NCBI GenBank assembly: GCA_963971425.1 | Contig: OZ020524.1 | Location: forward strand, 8,807,845 to 8,871,844 | DNA from: Bryoerythrophyllum caledonicum | Taxonomy: Eukaryota; Streptophyta; Bryopsida; Pottiales; Pottiaceae | DNA: 64,000 bases | Direction of reading: 5' to 3' | In this document: positions 47,243 through 59,614 of the stretch, piece after piece | How the letters are laid out: the number at the start of each line of letters is the position of its first letter | How positions within the stretch are numbered: the first letter of the stretch is position 1 | Notes under the pieces: generated by a model | Seen by the model: the letters and a program-made list of their open reading frames with translations, nothing else | Database searches by the model: none | What the model was told of the DNA's origin: nothing | Position numbers and translations under genes: made by a program

Positions 47243-48307
47243 GTGGGAATTGCAAGGGATGCTCTTATTCACAAGATGATGCGACTCCTAAAGTTACCAC
47301 ATGTTGTTCTTCATCTACGATTTTGCACCAAAGATAATTTGACAGGGTCTAAGATCCTACCCTGTTGTTTGACTCGTTTGGGATTTTTAGAATTTAGGTT
47401 TAATATTTTTGTGATATGAATTATTTGTTTGAGATTTAAAGAATTTAGGTTCAACATTTTTGTAACACAAATTAATCCCTTGAATCCTAAGGGCCAAGGA
47501 ATATATATCAAAGTCAAACTACATACTTTATGCAACATTGATGAGGACATTGTTTTGATGAAATGGGCTTATGTTTAGAAGAAGGTCCTTTTTGAACTTT
47601 GAAATTACGTATACCAATGTTCCAGGTCTATTTAAAACCCAATCTATAAAAGTAGAATAAGATATTGTTAGTAGTCAAATATAGGAAATTAATCATATTT
47701 CTAAATTCAAAAAAGGTGTTAAATTGCCAATGCTATTTATTAGTGAAACAAATATCTGGACTCTACAAATTTTATGTACGTACATCCATTCAAAATATAC
47801 TCATCCATAAAGGCCCTGCTCGTCCAAATCTTGACACTAAAGGCTGGGATTTAGAGATGTTGATTACATATGCAATTTGAACTCTTTGGTACAAAATTTA
47901 TTTGAGGGAGATAATGGTTGTAGCCTGGGAATAACAAGGCTGCTCTGCCAGATCTAACAATGAAACAATTTATTTTTCTCATAATTTGGGTATCCAACTA
48001 CAATTGAATACTTATGAAACTGTCCCAAGGTTTTTCTTTCCTATAAAAGTGACAAATATATATTTTGTGGAAATTCTTATTTCCCGAAATTTCCCCAGTA
48101 TTTTTAGATGTTGAGTAGTATATATTTTTAATTTAGAATGATACATTTTGTGCCAAGGATTTCAAACAATGTTTTAGACATGATTAGAAAAAAGGTCTAC
48201 ATACAGTAGTGGCAATTTACACCAAACAAGCTCATTGTTTGGTATATTGAGACCCTTTGTCTACTACACTAAGCATGGTATTTTTGCAGCTCGACATTTG
48301 TTGTTAG
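47243..48307. other. AT-rich intergenic sequence
   Basis: About 1 kb without recognised features. Confidence 0.4.
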
Positions 48308-48310
48308 TTA

Positions 48311-48749
48311 GAGCACCTCCACCAGGGACGCGCCAGCCCGGTGGAGACTGCCCTGAGTTTTGGCCCTGAACCCTGCCCCGTGGTTGGGCTGCAGGGCGCC
48401 TAGCGCAGCGCCAGCCGGGAGCAAGGTTATCCGGCTTGGAAACCTGGCTCTCATAATAAAAGCCCTGCTGTGGGTCCATGCAAAAACGCGTCAGTGAATG
48501 GATTGTCAGTGGCAGCCACTCCCACAGCCATTGTTGCTCCACCACGTGCTAGAACCAAATTGGTGGCCTAGCCCCGGTGAAATTTTCAGTCCCCCGCCAT
48601 ATTCTCTCCTTTTCGAGGCATGCTCCCAACTCCCTCCATCCCGCCTGACCGGTTTGGCGGCCCCGACCAGCGCGGTGGGGGAGCACCTTCCTCCAGACCC
48701 ACCAAACCTGACAGGTCTGCCGGGATGGGAGCCTGCGGTGGAGGTGCTC
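48311..48749. mobile_element. 439-bp Harbinger-like MITE with TTA target duplication
   Basis: TTA (48308-48310), then GAGCACCTCCACC, and at the other side GGTGGAGGTGCTC followed by TTA (48750-48752). A 13-bp inverted repeat plus a perfect 3-bp TTA duplication is typical of PIF/Harbinger MITEs. The interior is GC-rich, unlike its surroundings. Confidence 0.8.
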
Positions 48750-48752
48750 TTA

Positions 48753-49533
48753 CCCCATTATGTAGCTTACTCCATATGTAAACAAGTTGGAATCTAAAAT
48801 GTGCTACACAATGATGAGATAAATAGTAGTTAATTTCAAGCTAAGCAAAGGAGGTGGAGAAAATTTCACTACATTTACACATGTAACTCTATTTCTACCC
48901 TTGAATTTTACAAACAATGTTAGATTCACGTTTACTATGAGGCCATTGTTGATATCTAGAATTTGTCTTGGTATTTAGTGTTGCTAACACTAAATATCAT
49001 AGTTAGTGTAGTGCTACTGTAGTTAAATTTCATAAAGAATAACTCCAATCCTAGTAAATGCCATGCCAAATAAAAGAGTCATACTACATCAAATTTGATG
49101 TTTAGTGTAGTGGTACTTTATGATTTGAAAGCGCTATATTTTTATACTTTTCATGAAGATTTTTACTGCGAGTACAACTTTCTATGCTACGTAAAGAGAG
49201 TGATCATTATCAACATGCAGGTTGGTATGTTAGACGTCTTTCTTAGCTATGAGTTTGTGGGTGTTGAAGATTGGTGGTTGTGTGTAGACAATGGGTTCGT
49301 TCCGTGGGTTTATTCCCTTGGTTCATGCGACTTTTTAAGTACTTGGCTAAGCTGCTTGTGACAAGCTATCATGCCAATGCGTTCCTCCCAGTGCCATCTC
49401 AAAGTCCTTCTCTTTGGTGCCCAAAAAGTAACCTACAACTCATGTTTGCTTTTGTTTTGTTGCTATATGTGGATTTGTATATCAATTGATGGTTGTTGCT
49501 TGGTCTCTCATTTGTATACATGTGGTTTAGGGT
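48753..49533. other. Intergenic with small CACTA-like fragments
   Basis: Segments such as TTTAGTGTAGTGGTAC near 49100 and the stretch 49110-49200 have inverted relatives near 57420-57540. No gene recognised. Confidence 0.35.
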
Positions 49534-51200
49534 TTGCAACTCCTATGTGAGTTTATAGACAATCATCTATGTTCCTGGAGACATCCATCTTGTTTTGATT
49601 TTTTGGTGATGGGGAGATGCTATGTGCTTAGTTTCCTCACATGGTCCAGGATTTGCAAAATTCTTGTGCAAGTTTATACCTTATATTTGGAACATTTTAG
49701 ACACCTTTCACTTGAATTACAATCCAATCTAGAAAATAAGGCTACATGTGAAATTGGTAATGCAAGCATATGTAAAGTGAAGAATGTTGAAGATCTCTGT
49801 CATGGTAGTTTATTTGCTGGATTTTGGCATTCACTTGGAGCGCCATTGTCGTGGAAAATTGAAGAATGGATTGGTATGAAACTTGCCCAAAGATTTAGCC
49901 CTACTCAAATTGTAGCTGAGCGCAAGGAGGTATATGAATGTGCAAAGCAAAATGAACCATGTACTTGTGATAGGTTAACAGTATTGGATGATGTTTAAAA
50001 TAAAATCTTGCAAAGACACGAGCCGGGGAACTATGGCCAAAGCATTAAAGAGATCCATTGAGTGTGCGCTTTTGAAAAGAAGAAAATGAAGACTTTATAT
50101 TTTAATACCAAGAATTTGGGAATTTTGATTTAAATAACGCAATTCCTCCACCAAATGAAGAAGAAGGACCATTTTGCATTGGCTGCCAAACTTTGTGGCA
50201 ATTGTCAATGATGCTCAGATATGGACATCATTGTCAACTTTCCATGGATGCCACTTTTGGCACAAATAAAGTAAAGGTATGTTGAAGTTTTTATAAATAT
50301 TTTCTTCCCTTTACATGTGTTAATAAAAAGTTGCTAGAACCAATACTATGAATTATGTGTTAAAATAGTTAATAAATTTTTTTTGTAGTCCATATGTGCA
50401 ATATCCCATGTATACGGTCATTGTCTTTGATGAATGGGAAATGAAATATCGGTGGCCTTTGTTATTTCTGCAAAGTCTTCTGAGAACGATATTTTGCCTT
50501 GGTTGCAAAAATTGAAGAGCCGTTGCCAAAAACAAGAACCGGATTGGATGCCTCAATTGTGTTGTCGACAATAATCGACAACGCGCAAGCAAAGATAAAT
50601 GCATTTGAGTATGTATTTCACTTCTACATCCTTCTTTGGACATTATTTTATGGCAAAAAATTTCATACAATAAATTTTTGATAATCAATTGCATTGTCTT
50701 TCGTGAAAAAAACTTGGTTGGAGTTGCCTATTATGCTTTGCTTGTGGCACGTACAAAAGGCTTATAATGAAAATGTTGTGCAAAACATTTTGGATACGTG
50801 TATTAAAAGCTTTGGAGGATAATATGTGTTCTTCCGACCTTGTTCAAGGACCAGAAGCTATTTTACAAGCACAATAGAAGATACAAAATTTGCGGGATTT
50901 TTTTTAAATGCTAAGGAGTTCATAGGATATTTTGAAGAAACATGGGGCCGAAAGACAACTTTATGAATAACTGGCAACATGAATTTTCCTCATTGCAACA
51001 AGATACAAATGCAACTATTGAATCCTATCATACAAATTTGAAATCTATCTTAACGCAAACACCACAAAAATTAACTGGACGCCACATGGACTCATTGATT
51101 TACCATCAAGTTGTAGATGTTCTTAGGCAATACGAGTATGCAATTCAATGCAAGTTGTACGAGTTTATAAAAAAACAAAGAGGCCGAGGGAATAGTAGGT
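49534..51200 (+). pseudogene. Decayed MULE-type transposase
   Basis: Family landmarks occur in order on the plus strand: LSMDATFGTNK near 50238-50270 (first catalytic Asp region of MULE/FAR1-type transposases), a probable GT-AG intron (about 50277-50387), then YTVIVFDEW and a DNAQAKINAFE-like segment (about 50580-50605), and a C-terminal TNATIESYHTNLKSIL (about 51007-51055) with LIYHQVVDVLRQYEY. Several frameshifts and stops (for example at 49996) break it. The terminal inverted repeats of the parent element were not found. Confidence 0.65.
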
Positions 51201-51329
51201 GGAGATGTTATACGAGTTAGGGAAGTTCAAGATAATTATGTATCTCTAGACCCAGAGGATTCTGTAAAAAATTATCCGAGTATGTGGATGGTGAGTTGTC
51301 TAGATTCAAGGGAATGCTATTTTGTGAGT

Positions 51330-51412
51330 CATGAATTATGAGCCATGAGCCGGGAGCAGTGAGCTGTGAACTGTGAGCTGTGAGTTGTGAGCAGTGAACA
51401 ATGAGCAGAGAA
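51330..51412. repeat. GTGAGCTGTGAA-type short tandem repeat
   Basis: About seven degenerate copies of a 10-12 bp unit (GTGAGCTGTGA, GTGAGCAGTGA). The minus strand reads as Ser/His/Gln-rich low-complexity sequence. Confidence 0.7.
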
Positions 51413-51904
51413 AAAGTGGACTTGAGCAACAAAATTTATGTAGCTTTTTAAAGATATTATGCAATTCAGAATTTATAAGAGGGCCTAAGGCCATGATTAC
51501 TTACACACTATGGAGACATAAGACTCATAATGATGGGATGATGTTTGAAATGAGAGAAATGAATCAATTGTTAGAGTTTCATAAAATACCCTATCGCCGT
51601 GGAATGAAAAATATTACAAAAAATATACAAGAGAAATAAATGTTTATATACATTTGAGATATATTGTATTTGAAGCTTTCAAATTGTACTTCATTGAATT
51701 TGAGAGAAGAATACATGATTTAGTTATGTATAAAGTTTCTTTAGAATCATTTGAACTTAGGAAAAGACAAATCATATATGAAATAACATGCGTAAAACTC
51801 TGAAAAATACAAAAATATAAACAATACATAGTAAATACAAATAAAATCCAAGTTAAAGTCAACTCAAATCCGAATAAAAATAAACACTAATAAATACTAT
51901 CAAT

Positions 51905-54900
51905 CATTTAAAATACATGTATTTAAAATACATGGATTACCACTAGTTTCACTATCCTTAGACCTATCTTCAGTATCTATACCCTCATGAGCCTCACCAT
52001 CAAAAACTTGACAATCATAACTACGTTTGGATAGTCGTGGAGATGGAGATGTCATAGAGGCATAAGCTTCAGTTGTTTGTTTTTGCATAGTATAGAAGGA
52101 ATAGGCTTGAAGATGGTGTAAATTTCAGAGGCATTAATGAAGGAGGAGTATGAGTCACTTCCAAAGCTCGATAAAATAATCCAAAAAATTAGAAAAAATA
52201 TGGTGATATGATAAAATATGAGAACTATACAATGTATACCAACATCGAGGCAAGAACTTACTCACAAGTAAGGACGTCGTTGCGTTTTTGTTTCTTCTCT
52301 AGGGCAATCCTTAGGGTCATGCCCCACAACTTTCCTCTTCTCAACTACTGTAGCAATAGACAATATGGGGATAAGTGGCTCTAGAAGAGCCTTGAAGATG
52401 TCAAGGTCTTCTTCAAAAGCAAATATATGTCTGCCAATAGATTGGCAAGCTCAAACAGAGGCACTTGCCAATAAATATGAAACATATCAAAATCATAACA
52501 TTCAAATATGAAAAAAAATATATAAAGAGTCAAAACAACAAAAGTTGGGATTGGAACAAACTAGTAGAAGCATTCCATCTAATACAATGTCTCCAACCTT
52601 GGTAGTGGTCTCAATAAAAGCCTTCATAAATTCATCATCTTTTTCACAAGGATCCCTCCATGGTACATTTCCTTGCATATGTTGCTTGTTAGAAGGCATC
52701 ATGTTCAAGGGCATATTTTTCTTCTCAATATCATTGGTGATGGAGAACTTGGACCTGCATGAATAGCTAAATCCAAAAATGGTTGCACCACAAAAATAAT
52801 TATTAAAAATAACAAAATAAGTGGAAGAAGAAATAATGACAAAAAAAGAATCAAGGAAAGAATGAAACAAATATAAGAATGAAAAATTCATAGATAACAA
52901 TAAGGAAAACATTATAAAATAATAACTTAAAAGTGACAGAATACCGTAGACATAGAATTTCGTGGCAAAGCCAATGGAAGTTTGTTCATAGCCCACCAAT
53001 TGTGCTCCAAGTGAAAGTTGTAAGTTTTTGCATACTCCTCCACCTCTAAACGAAGGTGGCAATCGTTTAGGTGAAACAAAAGAATGATTGCATTATTGTG
53101 AAGACACAAATCTGCAAACTCAAATATGGTTCCTACATACTTTTCACACCTTGTATTCCATTATATAATGGCCATATTAGGTGATGAGATCCCACGTACA
53201 AGTAAATTCTTTGAAAAGTCTGCAATAAGCAAATCAATTCCCATATGCCTACACTTGTCTGACAAGACACAACGACTCCTTCCTGCTTCAACTTGAGGAA
53301 AGAAATAAAATTTTATTTAAATCAAAGCTATGGAAAATACAAAATAAACTAGCTTAGTAATCTGATAGTATAGGCAATACAAATAGAATTGAATTATGAG
53401 GTACTTACTCTAGAGACAAAATCATGCACGGACTTCCATAATGGATGTGGTCCACTAGGTTGTTCTAAGGAATCCATCAAAGTTGAAATGGAAGCGTTGT
53501 GGATGAATGCCTCCAAAAGAACAACTGAAGATGGAGTGAAAGAATCGGATGCAAGTAGACGGTGTTGTTGTCGTTGTTGCATTACATCTTTAATGGTTTG
53601 AATATAGTTGCAACCTACAGCATGAGCCTCAATCACAGGAGGGGAGTAGCCTATAACATCATCCAGAGGTGAACTATCACTAGGAGGAGAAACCATAGTT
53701 GGATTTTAAGTAGTTGCCTTGGCAAGGGCCTCCACTACAACCTTCTCAACAGTTACAGCTTGTTGAGCTGCAACTTTAGCTGCTAACTCCTTCTCCAATT
53801 TAATCTTCTCCGCCTTTGTTAACTTCTTCTTCTTTAAATTAGTACCACCTGCAATAGTAGGAAGACCTAAGGAAGGATGTTCAAGAAGAACAACATCATC
53901 TTCATTACCTAAATTGTCATGAAGAGGATCGGCCACATTGAAGGAGCTACGAAGGTTGTTTTCTTCATCAGGTCTACATAAGCCTTGGCATTTTAAGTAC
54001 CAACCACCTCCAAGAATATGTAAAGTAGAAAACCTCTTCAATTGTTATGCAGTGAAGATGCACATATCAGAAGATAGCTGCGTCAAGCAACAAAAATGTA
54101 GCACTACTATTCTGCTCCAATGCATTATTTGTGGTCAATTCTAGAACAATGTACTTGTAATAAAGGAATAATAATTATCAAACACATATATGTATAGTGA
54201 AATAGTTTTTAAGTAGTGCAAATGAAATGTAGAAGTTATATAAAATTCTCACCTATAGAAAACCCACTTAACAACAAGGTCAACAAGAGGTAGAACCTCA
54301 AATGAAGTGCACTTTTGAAATGGAGGCTTTATACTTGAGTGTAAAAATGACTGGAATGATTTCTTCCACAACAAATTTTGTGATCTATCAATGTACTCTG
54401 AGGATTTGAGAACTTCTGTAGACACCTCCCAATTAAGAGAAACACAACCACTCTCATAGAGCTTGTCAAACTCTTTCACAAAATGATCTTCAAGCTGAAC
54501 AATCAAGTTTTAGTTGATGAGTAATTGGACCAAAAAAAAAGGATGCAAATCAAAATCAACATACAAAATTGTTACCTGAGTCCAAAAAGTAGCCCAACTC
54601 AGCCATAAACCGAGGGAGCCTTCTTTTACATCTCCATCACGGAATTGAAAAGAAGTGTGAAGAACATAGCAAGAATTCACTAATGCAACTAATTATCATT
54701 TTTCTTTGAGGCAAGGCTCCTTAGCGCAAGTAACCACTTTTTGTAACTTTTCAATAGTCATTTGCAGCTTTTTGAAGTGGCAAATGATAATTGATCTAAA
54801 AGAACAAAAACATTGTCAAAATAAGAACAAGGAACTTGAAATGATTAAAATTAGTATTAGAAATTCATATGAATGAAAAACAATCTACCTCTCCCTGCTC

Positions 54901-55030
54901 CTCGATGGAATCCCGCTCCTTATGAATAGAGTTTGTTATTTTGCCTTCCGGTCCATAGCTACCCATATTGTAGCATTGAAGTCATATGGGCTTCTCCCTT
55001 TTTCACCATGAACTCCACAGGCTACCCATA
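51905..55030 (-). pseudogene. Multi-exon gene resembling a beta-class amino-methyltransferase, with premature stops
   Basis: Likely exons on the minus strand: about 55030-54889, 54795-54576, 54494-54253, 54033-53409, 53291-52945, 52754 to about 52560, about 52460-52273, and about 52088-51905. The first four join in phase. Exon 4 has a Lys-rich helix (NLKKKKLTKAEKIKLEKE). Exon 5 has GIDLLIADF, where a DPPY-type motif would sit, then EFADLCLHNNAIILLFHL. Exon 6 has PWRDPCEKDDEFMKAF and GDIVLDGM, like motifs X and I of beta-class enzymes, and exon 7 has GRHIFAFEEDLDIF. In-frame stops lie at 54938, 54698, 54695, 53708, 53163 and 52453, and a base seems lost in motif I. The exon 4/5 and 5/6 phases do not join perfectly. 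The methyltransferase reading is inference from motif order; the DPPY position is ADFS, so activity is doubtful even without the stops. Confidence 0.5.
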
Positions 55031-55199
55031 CAAGGTAGGCCATTCCCGTATGGATGTACCGGTTCACAAATTATCAGTTTCACAAAATAAAAATTTTACA
55101 AAATAACAACTTCACAAAACATATGACAACCTTTTTTGTTCACAAACTGTATATATGACATAACCACAATATACCCTTAAATATTTTGGACAATCTTAC

Positions 55200-55430
55200 A
55201 CCATAAACGTGTTGATTATCACACAATGAGTAAGAAGGAAACCAAGACTTTATTTCCACTTTTAACCATAGGGTCTTAATGAATTCCTAAACCACCAAGT
55301 GTCTCTAAGGGACAATTTTTTTCCACTTTGACACAACTATCTTTTAATCCGTACTGTCAAAATTTGTACAATCTTTACCACATCATCTCATATAAGTTGA
55401 GATGAAGACCCTACGGTTCCATTCTCCAAA
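55200..55430 (-). mobile_element. TTAA-1 fragment, inverted
   Basis: Matches the reversed 3' third of the family (ACACAATGAGTAAGAAGGAA near 55220). Both ends are missing. Confidence 0.5.
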
Positions 55431-58400
55431 AGTTCCCATTCTATGTTGTTGTGTCTTTTTATTTTAATGGTGGTTTGTATATTGTTTAGTAGACATGATG
55501 TGTTTGGGTGAATGAATAATCTATCTGATGGAGATGATTTTGGCATCCGCGACCGCCTCTATTTATCTTTAAAAACGACTAGTGGAAGTTTCACGTGCTT
55601 GGCTTGGTGGAACCGCCGTATTCAAAACCATCGAGCAATATGTAGAAGCCTTTGGGCGGCCCTCCTTCCAACCTATCCAACCACCGTCAAAGTCCCCTCT
55701 ATACAAAGTCTTCTCTCCGCAAAGACCTCCTCACTTGCGTTCTTACCCGGGCGGGCACGTTAAAGGCTCCAGGCTTTGTCGTCTCCCATGCAACAACGCC
55801 CCTTCGGTTCCCACAGTTGTCCTTGCTCTGAGCACTCTCACTCTCTAGTGCATCCTGCACGACAACGTCAAGCTCGCTGCCTACACGTTGACATGAAGCT
55901 CGCTTCGTGATTGCCTTTGAGTTCACATGAGGCGCATTTTACAAGGGTGTAAAGAAATCTGGACGACGAGAGCGATCAACTCCTCTGTCACGCTGATATT
56001 TTTTTCTTCTCTTTTCATGTTTTCTATTTCTTTTTTGGTTTGCAATGATGTCACTGATGTTTGGACCTCTTGACTTGATTCAACTTGTTTAAATGGATAT
56101 TTTTACAGTCATTGATGGCGATGACTTCTAAATCTCTGGTCATAAGTTTGTTTAGGGTATTCTTGGAAAATATTCATGAAGAGTAAAAACTCATAGCATT
56201 TATAAATCATATAGTGTGCCTACACTAAATATCAAATTTAGAGTAGCGGCTAGTTCCATTCTATACTTGGAAATTTGCATGAAAAATATTGATTTTTATG
56301 AAAAAGTTGAACTCAGTTTCAATTATTTAGTGGGAACTCTGACAGGCAAGTAGGGTATTGTGAAACCTACAATTTTGGACGAAGTCAAGCTACAAGGAGC
56401 TCCTTAAATTTGTTTGATGTGAGTGCATTCCTGTGCACCAGGGTATTTTGACTGGACATCTACTGTAAATTTGATCATGTGCTCATTTGTTTACAAGTTA
56501 ATTCATGGGGACAAGCTGGGTCATCCTTTCATTTTCACACATCTGACTACAGTAGTTGTGACAGGGCTTCTTGAGTAGGCTAGAACTAACCTTCCAAGAA
56601 GAAGAAGAACTCCGGTCCCCAAAGGAGACCCGTGTGAATATAGTGTTTGTTCATTCTCTTCACTAAGCCTATGGCCACAAGACATAGGTTAGTGTAATAG
56701 AACTACTTCCCCATTTTGAGGGTAAACACTTTTCTACACTAAGTGCTTTAGAGACAACCGACACATCATCCCTCCAAGGGCTTTTTGGGTACCCATACAA
56801 TGAGGTCTTAAGACCCCACCATAGTTGGGTGGACTGTGATAGTAGACACCACACCGGCATGCGGATCTGAAAGTGACCTTCCACTTAGTGAGAGGAGCAA
56901 CAAATAATCTGCTCTACAATTTTCCTTACTTTTTGGAACAAAATGACATATATACTCAAGGAAAACAAACTTGTGTGATAGTTGGGGTGCAAGGTATAGA
57001 CAACAAGAAGTGAGAGTTTGAACTAAACTTCCGCTCAAATTTGTGGGAACAACTAATTTACCACAGGGATGAGCAACTATGCTCTGATATTTCACATCAA
57101 ACAAATAGGCAAACTAGAATAAAATTAGGCAATCAAACTCATAGCCACTTTGAGAATATATCTACAAATCATGTCTTACTTTTTAATAAATCTTTGTTAG
57201 AACCACGATAACTCATTTTTCTTTCATTACACACACGACATTAATTTTGTTGCAGATGCCAATCTTCCGATGAGTTTTTTCAAAATAAAAATAAAAGTAA
57301 TCTTCCAATGAATTTTTTCAAAATAAAAATAAAAATAGAAACACCTACACTACATTGAATTGTGATGTTTATTGTAACCACGATTTATAAAAGCTAAAAT
57401 TTTTTACTCTCGATGAATATTTTTACCAATAATGTTGACAAAGATCGCTCTCTATGAGTAGTATAGATAGAAGTGCTCTCAGTAAAAATCTTCATCAAAA
57501 GTAAGAAAATCATAGCACATTCAAGTCATGTAGTGTGGTTTCATAATCAGTGAACGTGGCGGTTTGTTTTTCATTTATTGACTTTTGCGGTCAATGCTCT
57601 GATTTTGTGACTGTGTTTTCATGGCATCTTTATGAATTACGAGGCCGACATGACCAATTAGTGCAGCCACAGAACCACTTCCACTGAACAACACATAGCT
57701 CATATCAAGGACCGAACATCACTGAATCTCTCAAAGCTTGTGCTCCTGTGAGTGATCCATGGGAACAGATCTCCAGCTTCTGAGGCTGTCTTGCAAGCCA
57801 ACGACTCTCGAGGAAGGACGACGAAAACAAAGTGTCTGTATCTCTTTCCGATGAGCCAAACATGGCCATAATGCATGCTCTCTCACAGCCCAGATGCATG
57901 GCAGATCTCTAGGCTAGATTTTGGGATTTTTAATGATTTTTATTTTTTAAATGAATTATTAAATATGCTTCTAGAAATCTTGCATTTTTAAATGGAGTTG
58001 GAGAAGGACAAAGGCCATGTTTAATTTTCAGAGCTTATTATGAGTAGCTCACCCTTTTTTGGATTTCGCCCTTTTCCAGATTGTACCTTTTTTTGTAAAA
58101 TATAAGATCCTAATACTGTTAGGAAATATACCTTGGTATTTCCAGAAAGAGACATAACTATATAGAGCCCCGAGATATTTATCAAATTTTGGAAATGGGT
58201 GGGTATCTATCTCTAATAAAGAATACGGGTGAAATCATGTTGGCCGGGTATGTTATGGGCATATGAAGTAAATAATGGATATACCAAGTATATAACATGT
58301 ATGTAAAGTAAATAATGGGTGTATAAAGTATTCAACATATATATAAAGTAACGATGGTTATTTGAAGTATATGAGATATATTTGATTTTTGCATTACATA

Positions 58401-58447
58401 TGTTTACCTCACTAGGGACTGGCCTTGCTTCATTGGGGATCTACTTG
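55431..58447. other. Intergenic with repeat fragments
   Basis: Block D of the composite repeat recurs at about 56590-56760. The GC-richer stretch 55540-55920 has open frames but no recognised domain. Segments near 56200-56260 and 57420-57540 are relatives of 48940-49200. No gene is supported. Confidence 0.4.
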
Positions 58448-58581
58448 TTAACCCTTCAAGGACGATGGTTGTTATTTGTCGCTGACAGAATCTACGAACG
58501 TCGTAGATTTTTCTGATAGAATATATGACACTCATAGAAAATGTCAGCAACCAAAAACAACCATTGTCCTTAAAGGGTTAA
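58448..58581. mobile_element. 134-bp TTAA-ended MITE with long inverted ends
   Basis: Starts TTAACCCTTCAAGGACGATG and ends with the near-perfect inverse (ATTGTCCTTAAAGGGTTAA). The arms pair over about 38 bp, including CAACCA and TGTCAGC. TTAA is at both tips. The middle has a further small palindrome (CTACGAACGTCGTAG). Confidence 0.85.
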
Positions 58582-58740
58582 AGAATAATATATTTTAAAA
58601 CATTCAAGATTGGACAAATTAGAGTTCTTTTGAAAGTGAAAGGGAGTCACCTTACATGTCACCTCCTACTTTATTGTTTAAGGTTGCTAACAGGAACCAC
58701 ATTGACATGGTGACTTGGCTTGGGAAAGCTGTGGAGGAAC

Positions 58741-58949
58741 TACTACACCGTTCCCTGAATATAGTGTAGACTAGACTATTTGAAATTTCCTACACTAATT
58801 GAAAATTTACAGGCAATTGTTGACTGACACACACTTGCTTGAGAACAAATACCCAATCAGAACTTCGCAGGCACATGCTTTGATGGAAATTAGTGTGGGT
58901 GATCTACATCAATAATCCCTCTACACTATATTCAGTGTTTAGTGTAGTG
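58741..58949. mobile_element. 209-bp CACTA-like MITE with AAC target duplication
   Basis: AAC (58738-58740) precedes TACTACACC. The right side ends GGTGTTTAGTGTAGTG-like sequence (AGTGTTTAGTGTAGTG) followed by AAC (58950-58952). Inner arms TGAATATAGTGTAG and its inverse also pair. The 3-bp duplication and CACTA tips fit the CACTA superfamily. Confidence 0.7.
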
Positions 58950-59614
58950 AACTCTTGGAGAACTTGAGATTCTTTGGGGGAACTTTAGCTTGCATTGATT
59001 ACCATGCCTTGCATTGGTACAATAAAAGGGAGCATGAAATTCTTCATGCTTACTTTCTATCCGTACTCAAATCTCACCCTCTCTTTTCCATTTCTTTCCT
59101 TTTTCCTCACCAGTAAGAACTTTCAGGACTTTGGATCTCGTCCACACCATTAAATGCTGTCATTCATGAAGGCCTCTCCACGTCTCAAGTGGTCCTAAGA
59201 GCTCCACTAATTCAGCAAAACAGTTTTCCTAAGTGTACAACTGCCGGTGATATATCATGTCTCTCGATGTCTTCAAAGGTACCTTCATAGGAACGCTTCT
59301 GACTTCCAAATGATGAATTCACGAATTCAGAAACTTAGTTCATGAGTGAATCATGGTGATTTCAAAGAAAGGAGGAACTCGGTCAACAACAAGCATTCAT
59401 TCTCCACACATCTCAAAAAGATCCATATGTAGAAGCCCGATGTAATCTAGAAAAGCTCTCACCAGAATTCAGATCTGACCAAGTCATCTCCTTGATATGC
59501 GCCTAGTTTTATTGTACGAATACCCATAATTGACCATTTGTATAAAAATGTTTGTATCTTTTGTTCTCTTTTGTCCTCTAAGATTCTTTTTAGCTGAATT
59601 CTATAATAGTCACT
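58950..59614. other. Intergenic sequence
   Basis: About 660 bp. It includes a TACAATAAAAGGGAG stretch near 59017 that resembles a TATA region, but no gene or LTR pair could be attached to it. Confidence 0.3.

Noticed and set aside
52502-53062. 186-codon membrane-protein-like frame on the minus strand
   Set aside because: The hydrophobic part (about 52760-52940) is AT-rich intron sequence between two better-supported exons of the methyltransferase-like locus.
55512-55926. GC-rich frames on both strands
   Set aside because: No recognised domain; frames overlap and none has convincing splice or start context.
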